Positions 31,311 through 39,171 of a stretch of DNA of 48,324 nucleotides are shown here, piece after piece; within the stretch, counting starts at the first letter, position 1; each line of letters opens with the position of its first letter. The notes below the pieces were generated by a model. The model made no database searches, was not told the DNA's origin, and worked only from the letters and a program-made list of their open reading frames with translations. Origin of the DNA: JBBRYK01 sp038237665 (GTDB lineage Bacteria; Actinomycetota; Thermoleophilia; Gaiellales; Gaiellaceae); the NCBI GenBank assembly GCA_038237665.1, contig JBBRYK010000014.1, positions 1 through 48,324 on the forward strand, read 5' to 3'. The position numbers were made by a program, and so were the translations under genes.

Positions 31311-32462
31311 ATGGCGCGCATCCTGCTCGGTGTGACTGGGGGGATTGCGGCCTACAAGGCGTGCGAGCTCTGCCGGTTGCTCGTCAAGGCCGGGCACGAG
31401 GTGACCCCGGTCCTGACCGCTGACGCGGAGCGATTCGTCACCGCACACACCTTCGAGGCGCTTGCCCGCCGCGAGGCGGCCCGCGAGCTCTACCCCCATC
31501 TCGTCGAGGCCGATCTGCTCGTGATCGCGCCACTCTCGGCGAACACGCTCGCCAAGCTGGCCCACGGTCAGGCGGACAACGTGCTGACGCAGACGGCGCT
31601 CGCGTTCGACGGCTCGATCCTCGTCGCGCCGGCGATGAACGTACGCATGTGGGAGCACCCGGCGACCCAGGCGAACCTCCGGACGCTCCGGGCTCGCGGT
31701 GTGGACGTGATCGGCCCCGAGGCTGGAGAGCTCGCCGAGGGTGAGGTCGGGCTCGGACGGATGAGCGAGCCGGAGGCGATCTTCGCGCGCTGCGCCTCGC
31801 TGCGCGAGAAGCGCGACTCACTGCGCGGACGGCGCATCCTCGTCACCGCCGGCGGGACGCGCGAGCCACTCGACGCGGTGCGGTTCCTCGGCAACCGCTC
31901 CTCCGGGAGGATGGGGGTCGCGCTGGCCGAGGAGGCCCGGGCGCGCGGCGCCGACGTGACCCTGCTCGCCGCGAACCTCGCCGTCCCGGCGCCGGGCGGC
32001 GTCGAGGTCGTCGAGACGCCGACGGCGGGAGACGTTCTTCGAGAAACGCTCGCCCACGCGGAGGTGGACGCTGTCCTGATGGCGGCGGCCGTCGCCGACT
32101 ACCGGCCGGCGGACACGCAGGCGGGCAAACGCGCCAAGGACGATCAGCCCTGGGCGGTCGAGCTCGAGCCGACCGAGGATGTCGTCAGTACGCTCGCCGG
32201 CCAGTGTGAGAACGGTCAGGTGATCGTCGCGTTCGGCGCCGACATCGGCGACGAGGGCCTGGCCCGAAAGCGGCGGATGCTGGTCGACAAGGGCGTCGAC
32301 CTGGTCGTCTTCAACGACATCGGCCGCACCGACATCGGCTTCGACGCCGACGAGAACGAGGTCGTGCTCGTTTCGGCGGGCGGGGAACGGCGGCTGCCGA
32401 AGGCAGCGAAGCGAGCGATCGCCGCAGCGATCCTCGACGAGGTCACGACCCTCCTCCGCTAG
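31311..32462 (+). CDS. coaBC: CoaBC phosphopantothenoylcysteine decarboxylase/synthetase
   Basis: Bifunctional coenzyme A enzyme, 383 residues. The FMN-dependent CoaC half (1-185) has GVTGGIAAYKACEL, APLSANTLAKLAHG, the substrate loop PAMNVRMWEHP and GLGRMSEPE. The CTP-dependent CoaB half has VTAGGTREPLDAVRFLGNRS, SSGRMGVALAEEA, the AAAVADYRPAD loop and KAAKRAIAAAI. The usual GFAAET-type motif reads VAFGADIGDE here, a modest variation. ATG start, 12 bases after rpoZ. Confidence 0.94.
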   Translation: MARILLGVTGGIAAYKACELCRLLVKAGHEVTPVLTADAERFVTAHTFEALARREAARELYPHLVEADLLVIAPLSANTLAKLAHGQADNVLTQTALAFDGSILVAPAMNVRMWEHPATQANLRTLRARGVDVIGPEAGELAEGEVGLGRMSEPEAIFARCASLREKRDSLRGRRILVTAGGTREPLDAVRFLGNRSSGRMGVALAEEARARGADVTLLAANLAVPAPGGVEVVETPTAGDVLRETLAHAEVDAVLMAAAVADYRPADTQAGKRAKDDQPWAVELEPTEDVVSTLAGQCENGQVIVAFGADIGDEGLARKRRMLVDKGVDLVVFNDIGRTDIGFDADENEVVLVSAGGERRLPKAAKRAIAAAILDEVTTLLR

Positions 32463-33136
32463 TGCACGCGGTCGTCATGGCCGCCGGTGAGGGCCGGCGG
32501 ATGCGGCCGCTCACGGAGCACTGGCCGAAGCCGGTGCTGCCGATCGACGGTCGGCCGGTTGTGGTCTCCCTCCTGCACGAGCTGCGCTCGGCCGGAATCG
32601 AGCACGTGACCGTGGTGACGGGTCACCTGGCGGACCAGGTCGAAGCACTGCTCCACGGCTTTCCGCTCGACGTGCGCTTCGTTCGCCAGCCGCGTCCCGA
32701 CGGGTCGGCGGACGCGGTCCGGCGCGGGCTCACAGACCTGCCGGCCCTGGTCGTCGGCGCCGATACGGTGTTCACGACCGGGGACATCGCGCGGTTTGCC
32801 GCAGGGGAGGGACATGCGATCGCCGCCCGCCGGCAGCCGCCGCCCAGCCCACCGCACCGCTACGCGCTGCGGATCGTGGCCGGCAGGGTCGCACGGGTGC
32901 TCGATACCGACCCCGAGAATCCCCTGTCCGGAGCCCCGCTCTGGCGGCTCGGGGAGGGCTTCGACCCGGGCGTGTTCGCCGAGCTGGGCGGACCGCCGTA
33001 CGAGCTCGCGGAGGCGTTTCAGCGCCTGATCGACGCGGGAGAGGCCGTTTACGGGGTGGAGATCGGCCCCACCCGTGACTTGACGCATCCGGAAGACTTG
33101 GTCGTGCAGAACATTCCCTATCTCAGAGGGCCATGA
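32462..33136 (+). CDS. Sugar-phosphate nucleotidyltransferase
   Basis: GT-A-fold NTP transferase, 224 residues, with the signature VVMAAGEGRRMRPLTEHWPK, metal/nucleotide Asp in GADTVF, and the product site region. It resembles GlmU/RmlA/MurU-type N-terminal domains but without an acyltransferase part, so it is a single-domain uridylyl or guanylyltransferase. MurU-like activity in cell-wall recycling is one option. GTG start overlaps the coaBC stop, and its stop overlaps the TPR gene (ATGA). Confidence 0.87.
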   Translation: MHAVVMAAGEGRRMRPLTEHWPKPVLPIDGRPVVVSLLHELRSAGIEHVTVVTGHLADQVEALLHGFPLDVRFVRQPRPDGSADAVRRGLTDLPALVVGADTVFTTGDIARFAAGEGHAIAARRQPPPSPPHRYALRIVAGRVARVLDTDPENPLSGAPLWRLGEGFDPGVFAELGGPPYELAEAFQRLIDAGEAVYGVEIGPTRDLTHPEDLVVQNIPYLRGP

Positions 33137-33528
33137 CCGACACGTACGCCAACTTCCAGGAGGGACGAAGACGCCTCGCCGAGGGGCTCGTCGCGCAGGC
33201 GACCGTGCCTCTGGAGAAGGCGAGGAATGCGGAGCCCGAGAAGGCCTCGATCCGCGAGGCGCTCGGAATCGCCTATTTCCGCCTTCGACGCTGGCAGGAG
33301 GCCGAGGCTGAGTTTCGCAAGCTGCTCGAGCTCTCGCCCGCCGACGACTACGCGCACTACGCGCTCGGCCGGTCGCTCGAGAAGCAGGGGAAGACCGTGG
33401 AGGCGAACCGCCACTACAAGCTCGCCAGCTCGCTACGGCCGGACAGCCGGCGCTACGCGTCCCGGATACGAGACCTGTCGGCCGGTGAGACGGGAGCGAC
33501 CGACTCCGAGCGCGTCGAAGAGGCCTGA
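33133..33528 (+). CDS. TPR-repeat protein
   Basis: A 131-residue soluble protein with about three tetratricopeptide repeats (EALGIAYFRLRRWQEAEAEF, then YAHYALGRSLEKQGKTVEA) and an acidic tail. No signal peptide. A scaffold for protein interaction, partner unknown. Overlaps the upstream nucleotidyltransferase by 4 bases, suggesting joint expression. Confidence 0.8.
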   Translation: MTDTYANFQEGRRRLAEGLVAQATVPLEKARNAEPEKASIREALGIAYFRLRRWQEAEAEFRKLLELSPADDYAHYALGRSLEKQGKTVEANRHYKLASSLRPDSRRYASRIRDLSAGETGATDSERVEEA

Positions 33529-33557
33529 GGACGCTCTCGGCCGCCGATCGAGCGCAC

Positions 33558-33576
33558 CCCCACCCAACGGGTGGGG
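33558..33576. repeat. CCCCACCC hairpin after the TPR gene
   Basis: CCCCACCC-AAC-GGGTGGGG, an 8-bp perfect stem 29 bp past the stop. It may stabilise or terminate the upstream message, but no T-run follows. The rest of 33577-33684 shows only a weak GTGCCG/CGGCAC repeat. Confidence 0.45.
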
Positions 33577-33684
33577 CCGCGTCCCTCCGCCCTCGCCGCC
33601 GAGGCTACCGCCGAAGCACGCACGCCTCCGTGCCGATTCGGGATCAATTCCGGCACAGCTTGAGCCGGGTGCAAGGATTCACTC

Positions 33685-34119
33685 GTGCGAGCCGTGGTGC
33701 AGCGAGTGTCGTCGGCGCGCGTCGTCGTGGAAGGCGAAACGGTGGGGGAGATCGGTGCCGGTCTCTGCGTGTTGGTGGGCGTTGCCATCGATGACAACGA
33801 AGAAACAGCCTCGCAGCTCGCCGCGAAGATCGCGCAGCTACGAATCTTCGAGAACGAAAACGGCAAGTTCGATCGGAGCCTCCTGGACACGGGTGGAGAG
33901 GCCCTGGCGGTCAGCCAGTTCACGCTGATCGCGGATACGGCGAAGGGCCATCGCCCGAGCTTCTCGCACGCAGCTCCGCCGGCGCGGGCACGGCCGGTCT
34001 ACGAGCGGTTCTGCTCGGAGTTGCAGGCGCTCGGGGTGCACGTGGAGCGCGGAGTGTTCGCGGCACGCATGGACGTCGAGCTCGTGAACGACGGGCCCGT
34101 GACGATCGTCCTCGGCTAA
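33685..34119 (+). CDS. dtd: D-aminoacyl-tRNA deacylase
   Basis: Removes D-amino acids (and glycine mischarged on tRNA-Ala) from tRNA. 144 residues: N-terminal MRAVVQRVSSARVVVEGE (GTG start read as Met), the active-site motif SQFTLIADTAKGHRPSF and the cis-proline motif GPVTIVL. AAGGA upstream of the GTG supports the start. D-amino-acid quality control fits the D-glutamate genes elsewhere, though dtd is nearly universal. Confidence 0.95.
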   Translation: MRAVVQRVSSARVVVEGETVGEIGAGLCVLVGVAIDDNEETASQLAAKIAQLRIFENENGKFDRSLLDTGGEALAVSQFTLIADTAKGHRPSFSHAAPPARARPVYERFCSELQALGVHVERGVFAARMDVELVNDGPVTIVLG

Positions 34120-34182
34120 CCCGCATCGGCCCCTCGGGCGGCCGCCGGGGGACATGCTCCGTTGCTATCCTCTGAACACCAC

Positions 34183-34227
34183 ATTTCACCGGTTTGGCGA
34201 AATGGGCGCGCGGCGCCCATTTTCTTT
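34183..34227 (+). promoter_or_regulatory. Attenuator-like leader of the rimP-nusA-infB operon
   Basis: AAATGGGCGC-GCG-GCGCCCATTT (34200-34222) followed by CTTT is an intrinsic-terminator-like hairpin whose tail runs directly into the rimP ribosome site TAGGAGGAG. An upstream hairpin ATTTC-A-CC/GG-C-GAAAT (34183-34203) shares the bases AAAT and is mutually exclusive with it. No promoter can fit between hairpin and rimP, so the operon must read through. Confidence 0.65.
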
Positions 34228-34238
34228 AGGAGGAGCGT

Positions 34239-34691
34239 TTGGCAACGGTTTACGAGAAGGAGCAGGCCCTCTACAGAGAGGTCGCGGACAAGGTTGAGCG
34301 GGGTATCCCCGGCACGGATGTGCTGGCCGTCGAGTTGACCGGTCCGGAAACGCTGTGCGTCTTCATCGACCACCCGCAGGGCGTCGACCACTCGCTCTGC
34401 GAGCGCGTCACGCTGCTCCTCGACGGTTACCGGCGCCAGTACGGCATCGAGGTGTCCTCTCCGGGCACCGCACCGCCCCTCCGCAAGCCTTCCCATTTCC
34501 AGCGCGCGGTCGGCCGGCGGGTCGCCGTCCGCACCTCGGAGGAGATCGCCGGCCGCAAGCGATTCCGGGGAGAGCTGCTTGGTGCGACCGACAGCACGAT
34601 CAGCCTCGGCGCCGCAGGCGGCGAGGCTGTTCTCATCCCGTACGAGGCAATCGTGCGGGGCAACCTGATCGACGGGGGTAAGCAGGAATGA
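34239..34691 (+). CDS. rimP: Ribosome maturation factor RimP
   Basis: 30S maturation factor of 150 residues: N-terminal alpha/beta domain (VELTGPETLCVFIDHPQGV, DHSLCERVTLLLDGY, then the YGIEVSSPGTAPPLRKP hallmark) and a C-terminal SH3-like barrel (RFRGELLGATDSTISLG). TTG start with TAGGAGGAG 4 nt upstream, one of the strongest ribosome sites here. Its end overlaps nusA by 4 bases. Confidence 0.95.
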   Translation: MATVYEKEQALYREVADKVERGIPGTDVLAVELTGPETLCVFIDHPQGVDHSLCERVTLLLDGYRRQYGIEVSSPGTAPPLRKPSHFQRAVGRRVAVRTSEEIAGRKRFRGELLGATDSTISLGAAGGEAVLIPYEAIVRGNLIDGGKQE

Positions 34692-36241
34692 GCCAGGAGA
34701 TCATCGAGGCGGTCCGCGAGATCGAGCGCGACAAGGGCATCGAGTCGGGAACGCTCGTGCAGGCGCTCGAAGACGCCTTGCTCGCCGCCTACAAGAAGAC
34801 GCCGGGCGCCACACGACATGCAAACGTCGTGCTCGACGACAACGGCGACTTCAGGGTGTTCTCGATCGAGCTGCCCGCGGACCTCGAGGAACGGCTGATC
34901 GACGAGGCCCGGGAGCGTACGCTCGACGAGCTCGAGCGGCTCGAGGTCGAGACCGGCGAGCGCAATCACACGCTGATCACCGACGACGACCTCGACATCG
35001 ATCTCTCCGGCGTACCCGAGGATCAGATCAAGCGCGAGGACGTCACCCCGGACAACTTCGGACGGATCGCAGCGCAGACCGCGAAGCAGGTCATCCTCCA
35101 GCGCATTCGCGAGGCCGAGCGCGCGATGATGTTCGAGGAGTACAAGGACCGGGAGGGCGAGGTCGTCACCGGGATCGTCCAGCAGGCGGGCGACCGCAAC
35201 AACGTCCTCGTCGACCTGGGCAAGGTCGAGGCACTCCTGCCGCGGTCCGAGCAGGTGGACGGCGAGCGCTACGAACAGGGCAGCCGGATCAAGGCCGTGA
35301 TCACCGAGGTGCGCTCCGGGACGAAGGGGCCGCAGGTGATTCTCTCGCGCCGCGATCCCGAGCTGATCAAGACCCTGTTCGAGCTCGAGGTGCCGGAGAT
35401 CGCGGACGGGCTCGTCGACATTCGCGCCGTGGCGCGCGAGCCGGGCTACCGCTCCAAGATCGCGGTGGAATCGCACGCGCAGGGCGTCGATCCCGTGGGC
35501 GCCTGCGTCGGGCCGCGAGGCTCGCGGGTGCGCATGGTCGTCTCCGAGCTCCGGGGCGAGAAGATCGACATCATCCCCTGGAATCCCGAGCCGGCCCGAT
35601 TCGTCGCCAAGGCTCTGTCTCCCGCGCGCGTCCGCGAGGTCTACATCGACGACGAGACGCGCGACGCGACGGTCATCGTCCCGGACGACCAGCTCGCGCT
35701 GGCGATCGGGAAGGAGGGCTTGAACGCCCGACTGGCCGCCCGCCTGACGGGCTGGAAGATCGACATCCAGTCGGATTCGGAGTTTGCGCAGGCCGAGGCG
35801 GAAGCGGCGTACGGCGGCGGCAACGAGACCGAGTTCAGCGGCCGTTGCGCCGCGATCCTCTCGAACGGCAAGCGCTGCCCCAACACCGCCCTGCCGGGAA
35901 CACGGTTCTGCGGCGTCCCCGGGCACCAGGAGCTCGCGGCCAGGGAGGCGCGCGGCGAGGATCTCGGCAGCGCAGTGATCCAGCAGGCCACCGCGGAGCC
36001 CGTGCTGGATGCCGAAGAGGAAACGGCCGGTGAGCCGGACGCGCCCGAGAGCGACAGCGCGGTTGAAGAGGTCGTCGCAGCCGTCGAGGAAGCGCCGGAG
36101 GCGCAGCCCGAGTCGCCCCTCGGCGAGAGCGGGCCGGAGGAGGGCGCTCCCGGGGATCCGGGAAGCCTCCCCGCGTCCGGCGAGGCGGTGGCGGTGGCGC
36201 CGGCCGCCGATGAAGCCGAGGAGGCGCCACCTGCAGCGTGA
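34688..36241 (+). CDS. nusA: Transcription factor NusA with a Cys-rich C-terminal extension
   Basis: Binds RNA polymerase and nascent RNA, controlling pausing, termination and antitermination. Order: N-terminal polymerase-binding domain (1-135), S1 (about 155-220, GEVVTGIVQQAGDRNNVLVD), KH1 (GACVGPRGSRVRMVVSEL) and KH2 (AIGKEGLNARLAARLTGWK), ending near 360. Beyond that is an added motif at about 380-415: RCAAILSNGKRCPN and TRFCGVPGHQ, a C-x8-C-x9-C-x4-H pattern like small zinc fingers, then an acidic, Pro/Ala-rich tail of about 95 residues. 517 residues in all. ATGA overlap with rimP. Confidence 0.95.
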   Translation: MSQEIIEAVREIERDKGIESGTLVQALEDALLAAYKKTPGATRHANVVLDDNGDFRVFSIELPADLEERLIDEARERTLDELERLEVETGERNHTLITDDDLDIDLSGVPEDQIKREDVTPDNFGRIAAQTAKQVILQRIREAERAMMFEEYKDREGEVVTGIVQQAGDRNNVLVDLGKVEALLPRSEQVDGERYEQGSRIKAVITEVRSGTKGPQVILSRRDPELIKTLFELEVPEIADGLVDIRAVAREPGYRSKIAVESHAQGVDPVGACVGPRGSRVRMVVSELRGEKIDIIPWNPEPARFVAKALSPARVREVYIDDETRDATVIVPDDQLALAIGKEGLNARLAARLTGWKIDIQSDSEFAQAEAEAAYGGGNETEFSGRCAAILSNGKRCPNTALPGTRFCGVPGHQELAAREARGEDLGSAVIQQATAEPVLDAEEETAGEPDAPESDSAVEEVVAAVEEAPEAQPESPLGESGPEEGAPGDPGSLPASGEAVAVAPAADEAEEAPPAA

Positions 36242-36492
36242 GCTCGGAGCCGACCAGAACGTGCGCGGGCTGCGGCCGGCGCACGGCGAAACACGAGCTG
36301 TTGCGCTTCGTAGCGCGGAAGGGCGTGTTGAGGCCGAGCCAGGCCGGGGCCGGCCGCGGCGTCTACACGTGCAGGCGCCTCGCGTGCTTCGAGCGCGCGC
36401 TGGCGCGCCGGGCCTTCAACCGCACGCTACGGGAGACCGTGCGAGTCGAACCAGAGCTCGCTCGGCTCTACACTGAGGCCCGCCATGGCTGA
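36238..36492 (+). CDS. ylxR: YlxR family RNA-binding protein
   Basis: An 84-residue protein between nusA and infB as in many bacteria. Conserved: RTCAGCGRRTAKHELLRFVA and GRGVYTCRR, then CFERALARRAFNRTLR. YlxR (RnpM in Bacillus) binds RNA and modulates RNase P. GTG start overlapping the nusA stop, and its end overlaps infB by 8 bases. Confidence 0.93.
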   Translation: MSSEPTRTCAGCGRRTAKHELLRFVARKGVLRPSQAGAGRGVYTCRRLACFERALARRAFNRTLRETVRVEPELARLYTEARHG

Positions 36493-38443
36493 TCGTCCAA
36501 ACAGGCCAATCCGCCCGCGTGGCGGCTCCGGCGGCCCGGGTCGCCGCCGCCGCGTGGTCATCGAGCCCGGCGCCAGCCGGCCCCGCCCCGACTCTCGGCA
36601 GGCGCGCGACCGCACCGACGCACGTCCGAAGGAGCGGCGCGAGCCCGTCCAGCCGACGGGGCCCGTCACCGTCCCCTCGGGCGTCACCGTCAAGGACATC
36701 TCGCAGGCCCTCGGCGTGCCGATGGGCGAGCTGATCAAGATCCTGATGAACCTCGGGCAGATGCGGACGGCGACCCAGTCGCTCTCCGACGAGGAGGTCG
36801 AGCTGATCGCGACCGAGGTCAAGCGCGAGATCAACATCAAGCACGCTGCCGACGAGGACGTCGAGCCGGAGGCATACGAGGACGCGGAGGCCGATCTCGT
36901 TCCCCGTCCGCCGGTCGTGACGATCATGGGCCACGTCGACCACGGCAAGACGACGCTGCTCGACGCGATCCGCAAGACCTCGGTCGTCAAGACCGAGGCC
37001 GGCGGCATCACGCAGCACATCGGCGCCTACCAGGCCGACCACGACGGGCGGAAGCTGACGTTCCTCGACACTCCCGGGCACGAGGCCTTCACCCTGATGC
37101 GCGCCCGCGGGGCGAAGGTCACGGACATCGCGGTCCTCGTCGTGGCCGCGGACGACGGGGTGATGCCGCAGACGAAGGAATCGATCAGCCACGCCCGCGC
37201 CGCCGACGTGCCGATCGTCGTCGCCGTCAACAAGATCGACCTGCCCGACGCGAACATCGACCGGGTCAAGACCGAGCTCGCCACCGAGGGCCTGCAGCCC
37301 GAGGACTGGGGTGGGGATACCCAGTTCTCCGAGGTCTCGGCCAAGCAGGGCGAGAACCTCGATGACCTGCTCGAGAAGGTGTTGCTCGTCGCCGACGCCT
37401 CGCTCGAGCTCAAGGCGAACCCGAACGCGGAGGCCTCGGGGCCGATCATCGAGTCCCGCCTGGACGTCGGCCGCGGCCCGGTCGCGACGATGCTCGTTCA
37501 CCGCGGGACGCTGCGCGTCGGCGACGCCGTCGTCGCGGGCGACGCCTGGGGCAAGGTCCGCGCCCTCTACAACTACCGCGGCGAGAAGCTGAACGAGGCG
37601 AAGCCGGGCGAACCGGTCGAGATCCTCGGCTTCGACAAGCCGCCGCCCGCGGGCGAGCAGTGCCGCGTCGTCGAGAACGAACGGCAGGCCCGCCACCTCG
37701 CCCAGCTGCGCGGCCAGCGCCTGCGCACCGAGGAGCGGGCGAAGCGCGCGAAGCCGGTCTCGCTCGAGACGATCTTCACCCAAATGCAGGAGGGCGCAGT
37801 CCAGGATCTCAACCTCGTCGTCAAGGGCGACGTGCAGGGCTCGGTCGAGGCGTTGCTCGGCGAGCTCCAGAAGATCCAGCACCCGGAGGTGCGTGTGAAC
37901 GTCATCCACTCGGGCGTCGGCGGGATCACCGAAAACGACGTCAACCTGGCAGCCGCTTCCACCGCCATGGTCGTCGGGTTCAACGTCCGACCGAGCGCCG
38001 AGGCCCGGCAGCTCGCCGAGCGCGAAGGCGTCGAGATTCGCACCTACCGCGTCATCTACCAGCTGACCGAGGAGATCGAGCAGGCCCTCGTCGGGATGCT
38101 CGCACCCGTCACCACCGAGGAGACGATCGGCGAGGTCGAGGTTCGCCAGCTGTTCAGGGTCTCCCGCCTCGGAACGATCGCCGGCTCGTACGTCACGCAG
38201 GGTGTGGTGCGCCGGAGCTCGCAGGTCCGGATCGTGCGCGACGGCACCGTCATCTACGAGACCTCGATCGCGCAGCTCCGCAGGTTCAAGGACGACGTGC
38301 GGGAGGTGCAGGAGGGCTTCGAGTGCGGCATCCTGCTCGAGGGCTTCAACGACGTGAAGGAAGGCGACATCCTGGAGATCTACGAGACCCGCGAGGTCGA
38401 GCGCACGGGCCTCGACGAGCCACCTTCGGCCCCGGCCGCCTAA
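36485..38443 (+). CDS. infB: Translation initiation factor IF-2
   Basis: GTPase that places initiator tRNA on the 30S subunit. 652 residues, with a short N-terminal part: a 45-residue basic start, then the IF2N-like VTVKDISQALGVPMGELIK. GTPase domain: G1 GHVDHGKTT, switch GGITQHIGAY, G3 DTPGHEAF, G4 NKID, G5 SAK. Domains II-IV follow (FRVSRLGTIAGSYVTQG in the tRNA-binding end). ATG at 36485. A long palindrome starts at its stop codon. Confidence 0.97.
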   Translation: MADRPNRPIRPRGGSGGPGRRRRVVIEPGASRPRPDSRQARDRTDARPKERREPVQPTGPVTVPSGVTVKDISQALGVPMGELIKILMNLGQMRTATQSLSDEEVELIATEVKREINIKHAADEDVEPEAYEDAEADLVPRPPVVTIMGHVDHGKTTLLDAIRKTSVVKTEAGGITQHIGAYQADHDGRKLTFLDTPGHEAFTLMRARGAKVTDIAVLVVAADDGVMPQTKESISHARAADVPIVVAVNKIDLPDANIDRVKTELATEGLQPEDWGGDTQFSEVSAKQGENLDDLLEKVLLVADASLELKANPNAEASGPIIESRLDVGRGPVATMLVHRGTLRVGDAVVAGDAWGKVRALYNYRGEKLNEAKPGEPVEILGFDKPPPAGEQCRVVENERQARHLAQLRGQRLRTEERAKRAKPVSLETIFTQMQEGAVQDLNLVVKGDVQGSVEALLGELQKIQHPEVRVNVIHSGVGGITENDVNLAAASTAMVVGFNVRPSAEARQLAEREGVEIRTYRVIYQLTEEIEQALVGMLAPVTTEETIGEVEVRQLFRVSRLGTIAGSYVTQGVVRRSSQVRIVRDGTVIYETSIAQLRRFKDDVREVQEGFECGILLEGFNDVKEGDILEIYETREVERTGLDEPPSAPAA

Positions 38444-38608
38444 AATGCCTGATCGGAAATTCCCGGTTGCCGCCGCCGGCCCTGACGCGGCGCAGGATCA
38501 GCACGTCCGTTCTTCGCCCGTAACTCCGTTACGAACGACGAACGGCCGCGGTGCCCTGCTTGGTCAGGACCACCGGCGACGAAGCGCCAATTTCCGATCA
38601 GACATCTA
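38444..38608. repeat. ~165-bp imperfect palindrome after infB
   Basis: The left arm (38445-38524) and right arm (38528-38606) are near-complementary over their whole length around a TCC centre. Outer arms TGATCGGAAATT/AATTTCCGATCA are exact. Inner arms CGTTCTTCGCCCGTAAC and GTTACGAACGACGAACG match at 14 of 17. The middle is looser. It codes for nothing I can recognise. It may be a MITE/REPIN-type element or a structured RNA between infB and the next gene. Confidence 0.75.
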
Positions 38609-38623
38609 AACGGGAGCGTAGGC

Positions 38624-39163
38624 GTGGTTCGGGCGCTGGCGATCGCGATCGCAGCTCTCGCAGCAGCCTCGCTCGGGGCGGCGAGCCCTGCCGGCGGCGC
38701 CCGAGCAGCCACGTGCTCGGCGAGCACCGTGACCGCGCCGCTCAAGCCTCAGGCACTTCCCAAGCCGGTGGCATCGATGCGGGCGAGCATCTACCGCGCT
38801 GCCTCACGATGCGACTACGCCGCTCTCGTTCGTCTCGCCGAACTGCATGGGAAGGGACTCGAGTTCAGCTTCGGCGCAGAACGATCGGCGGCCAGGTACT
38901 GGCGCATCCAGGAGCAGCGCGGAGAGCCCGTCATGCGCTACCTGGTCAAGCTGCTCAACCTGCCGTTCGCGCGGAGCCAGGGGTTCTATGTCTGGCCTTC
39001 CGCCTTTCGCGTGCATCCGACCGAGGCCGACTGGCGGGCGCTCGTGGCGCTCTATCCGCAGAAGGTGATCGACCAGATGCGGAAGAGCGGAATCGGCTAC
39101 GCCGGCTACCGGGTCGGAGTCCGCCCCAACGGCGACTGGCAGTTCTTCGTCACCGGCGACTGA
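38624..39163 (+). CDS. Secreted hypothetical protein
   Basis: A 179-residue protein with a signal peptide (VRALAIAIAALAAASLGAA, cleaved near GGARA), two Cys (ATC and SRC), and a conserved-looking domain YWRIQEQRGEPVMRYLVKLL, PFARSQGFYVWPSAF, GIGYAGYRVGVRPNGDWQFF. I do not recognise a named family. It resembles uncharacterised actinobacterial secreted proteins. GTG start with GGGAG about 8 nt upstream. It sits right behind the long palindrome and inside an otherwise classical translation cluster. Confidence 0.75.
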   Translation: MVRALAIAIAALAAASLGAASPAGGARAATCSASTVTAPLKPQALPKPVASMRASIYRAASRCDYAALVRLAELHGKGLEFSFGAERSAARYWRIQEQRGEPVMRYLVKLLNLPFARSQGFYVWPSAFRVHPTEADWRALVALYPQKVIDQMRKSGIGYAGYRVGVRPNGDWQFFVTGD

Positions 39164-39171
39164 CGCCTGGC

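Noticed and set aside
36416..37909. 497-codon open frame antisense to infB
   Set aside because: Same shadow effect; no family motifs and no start context.
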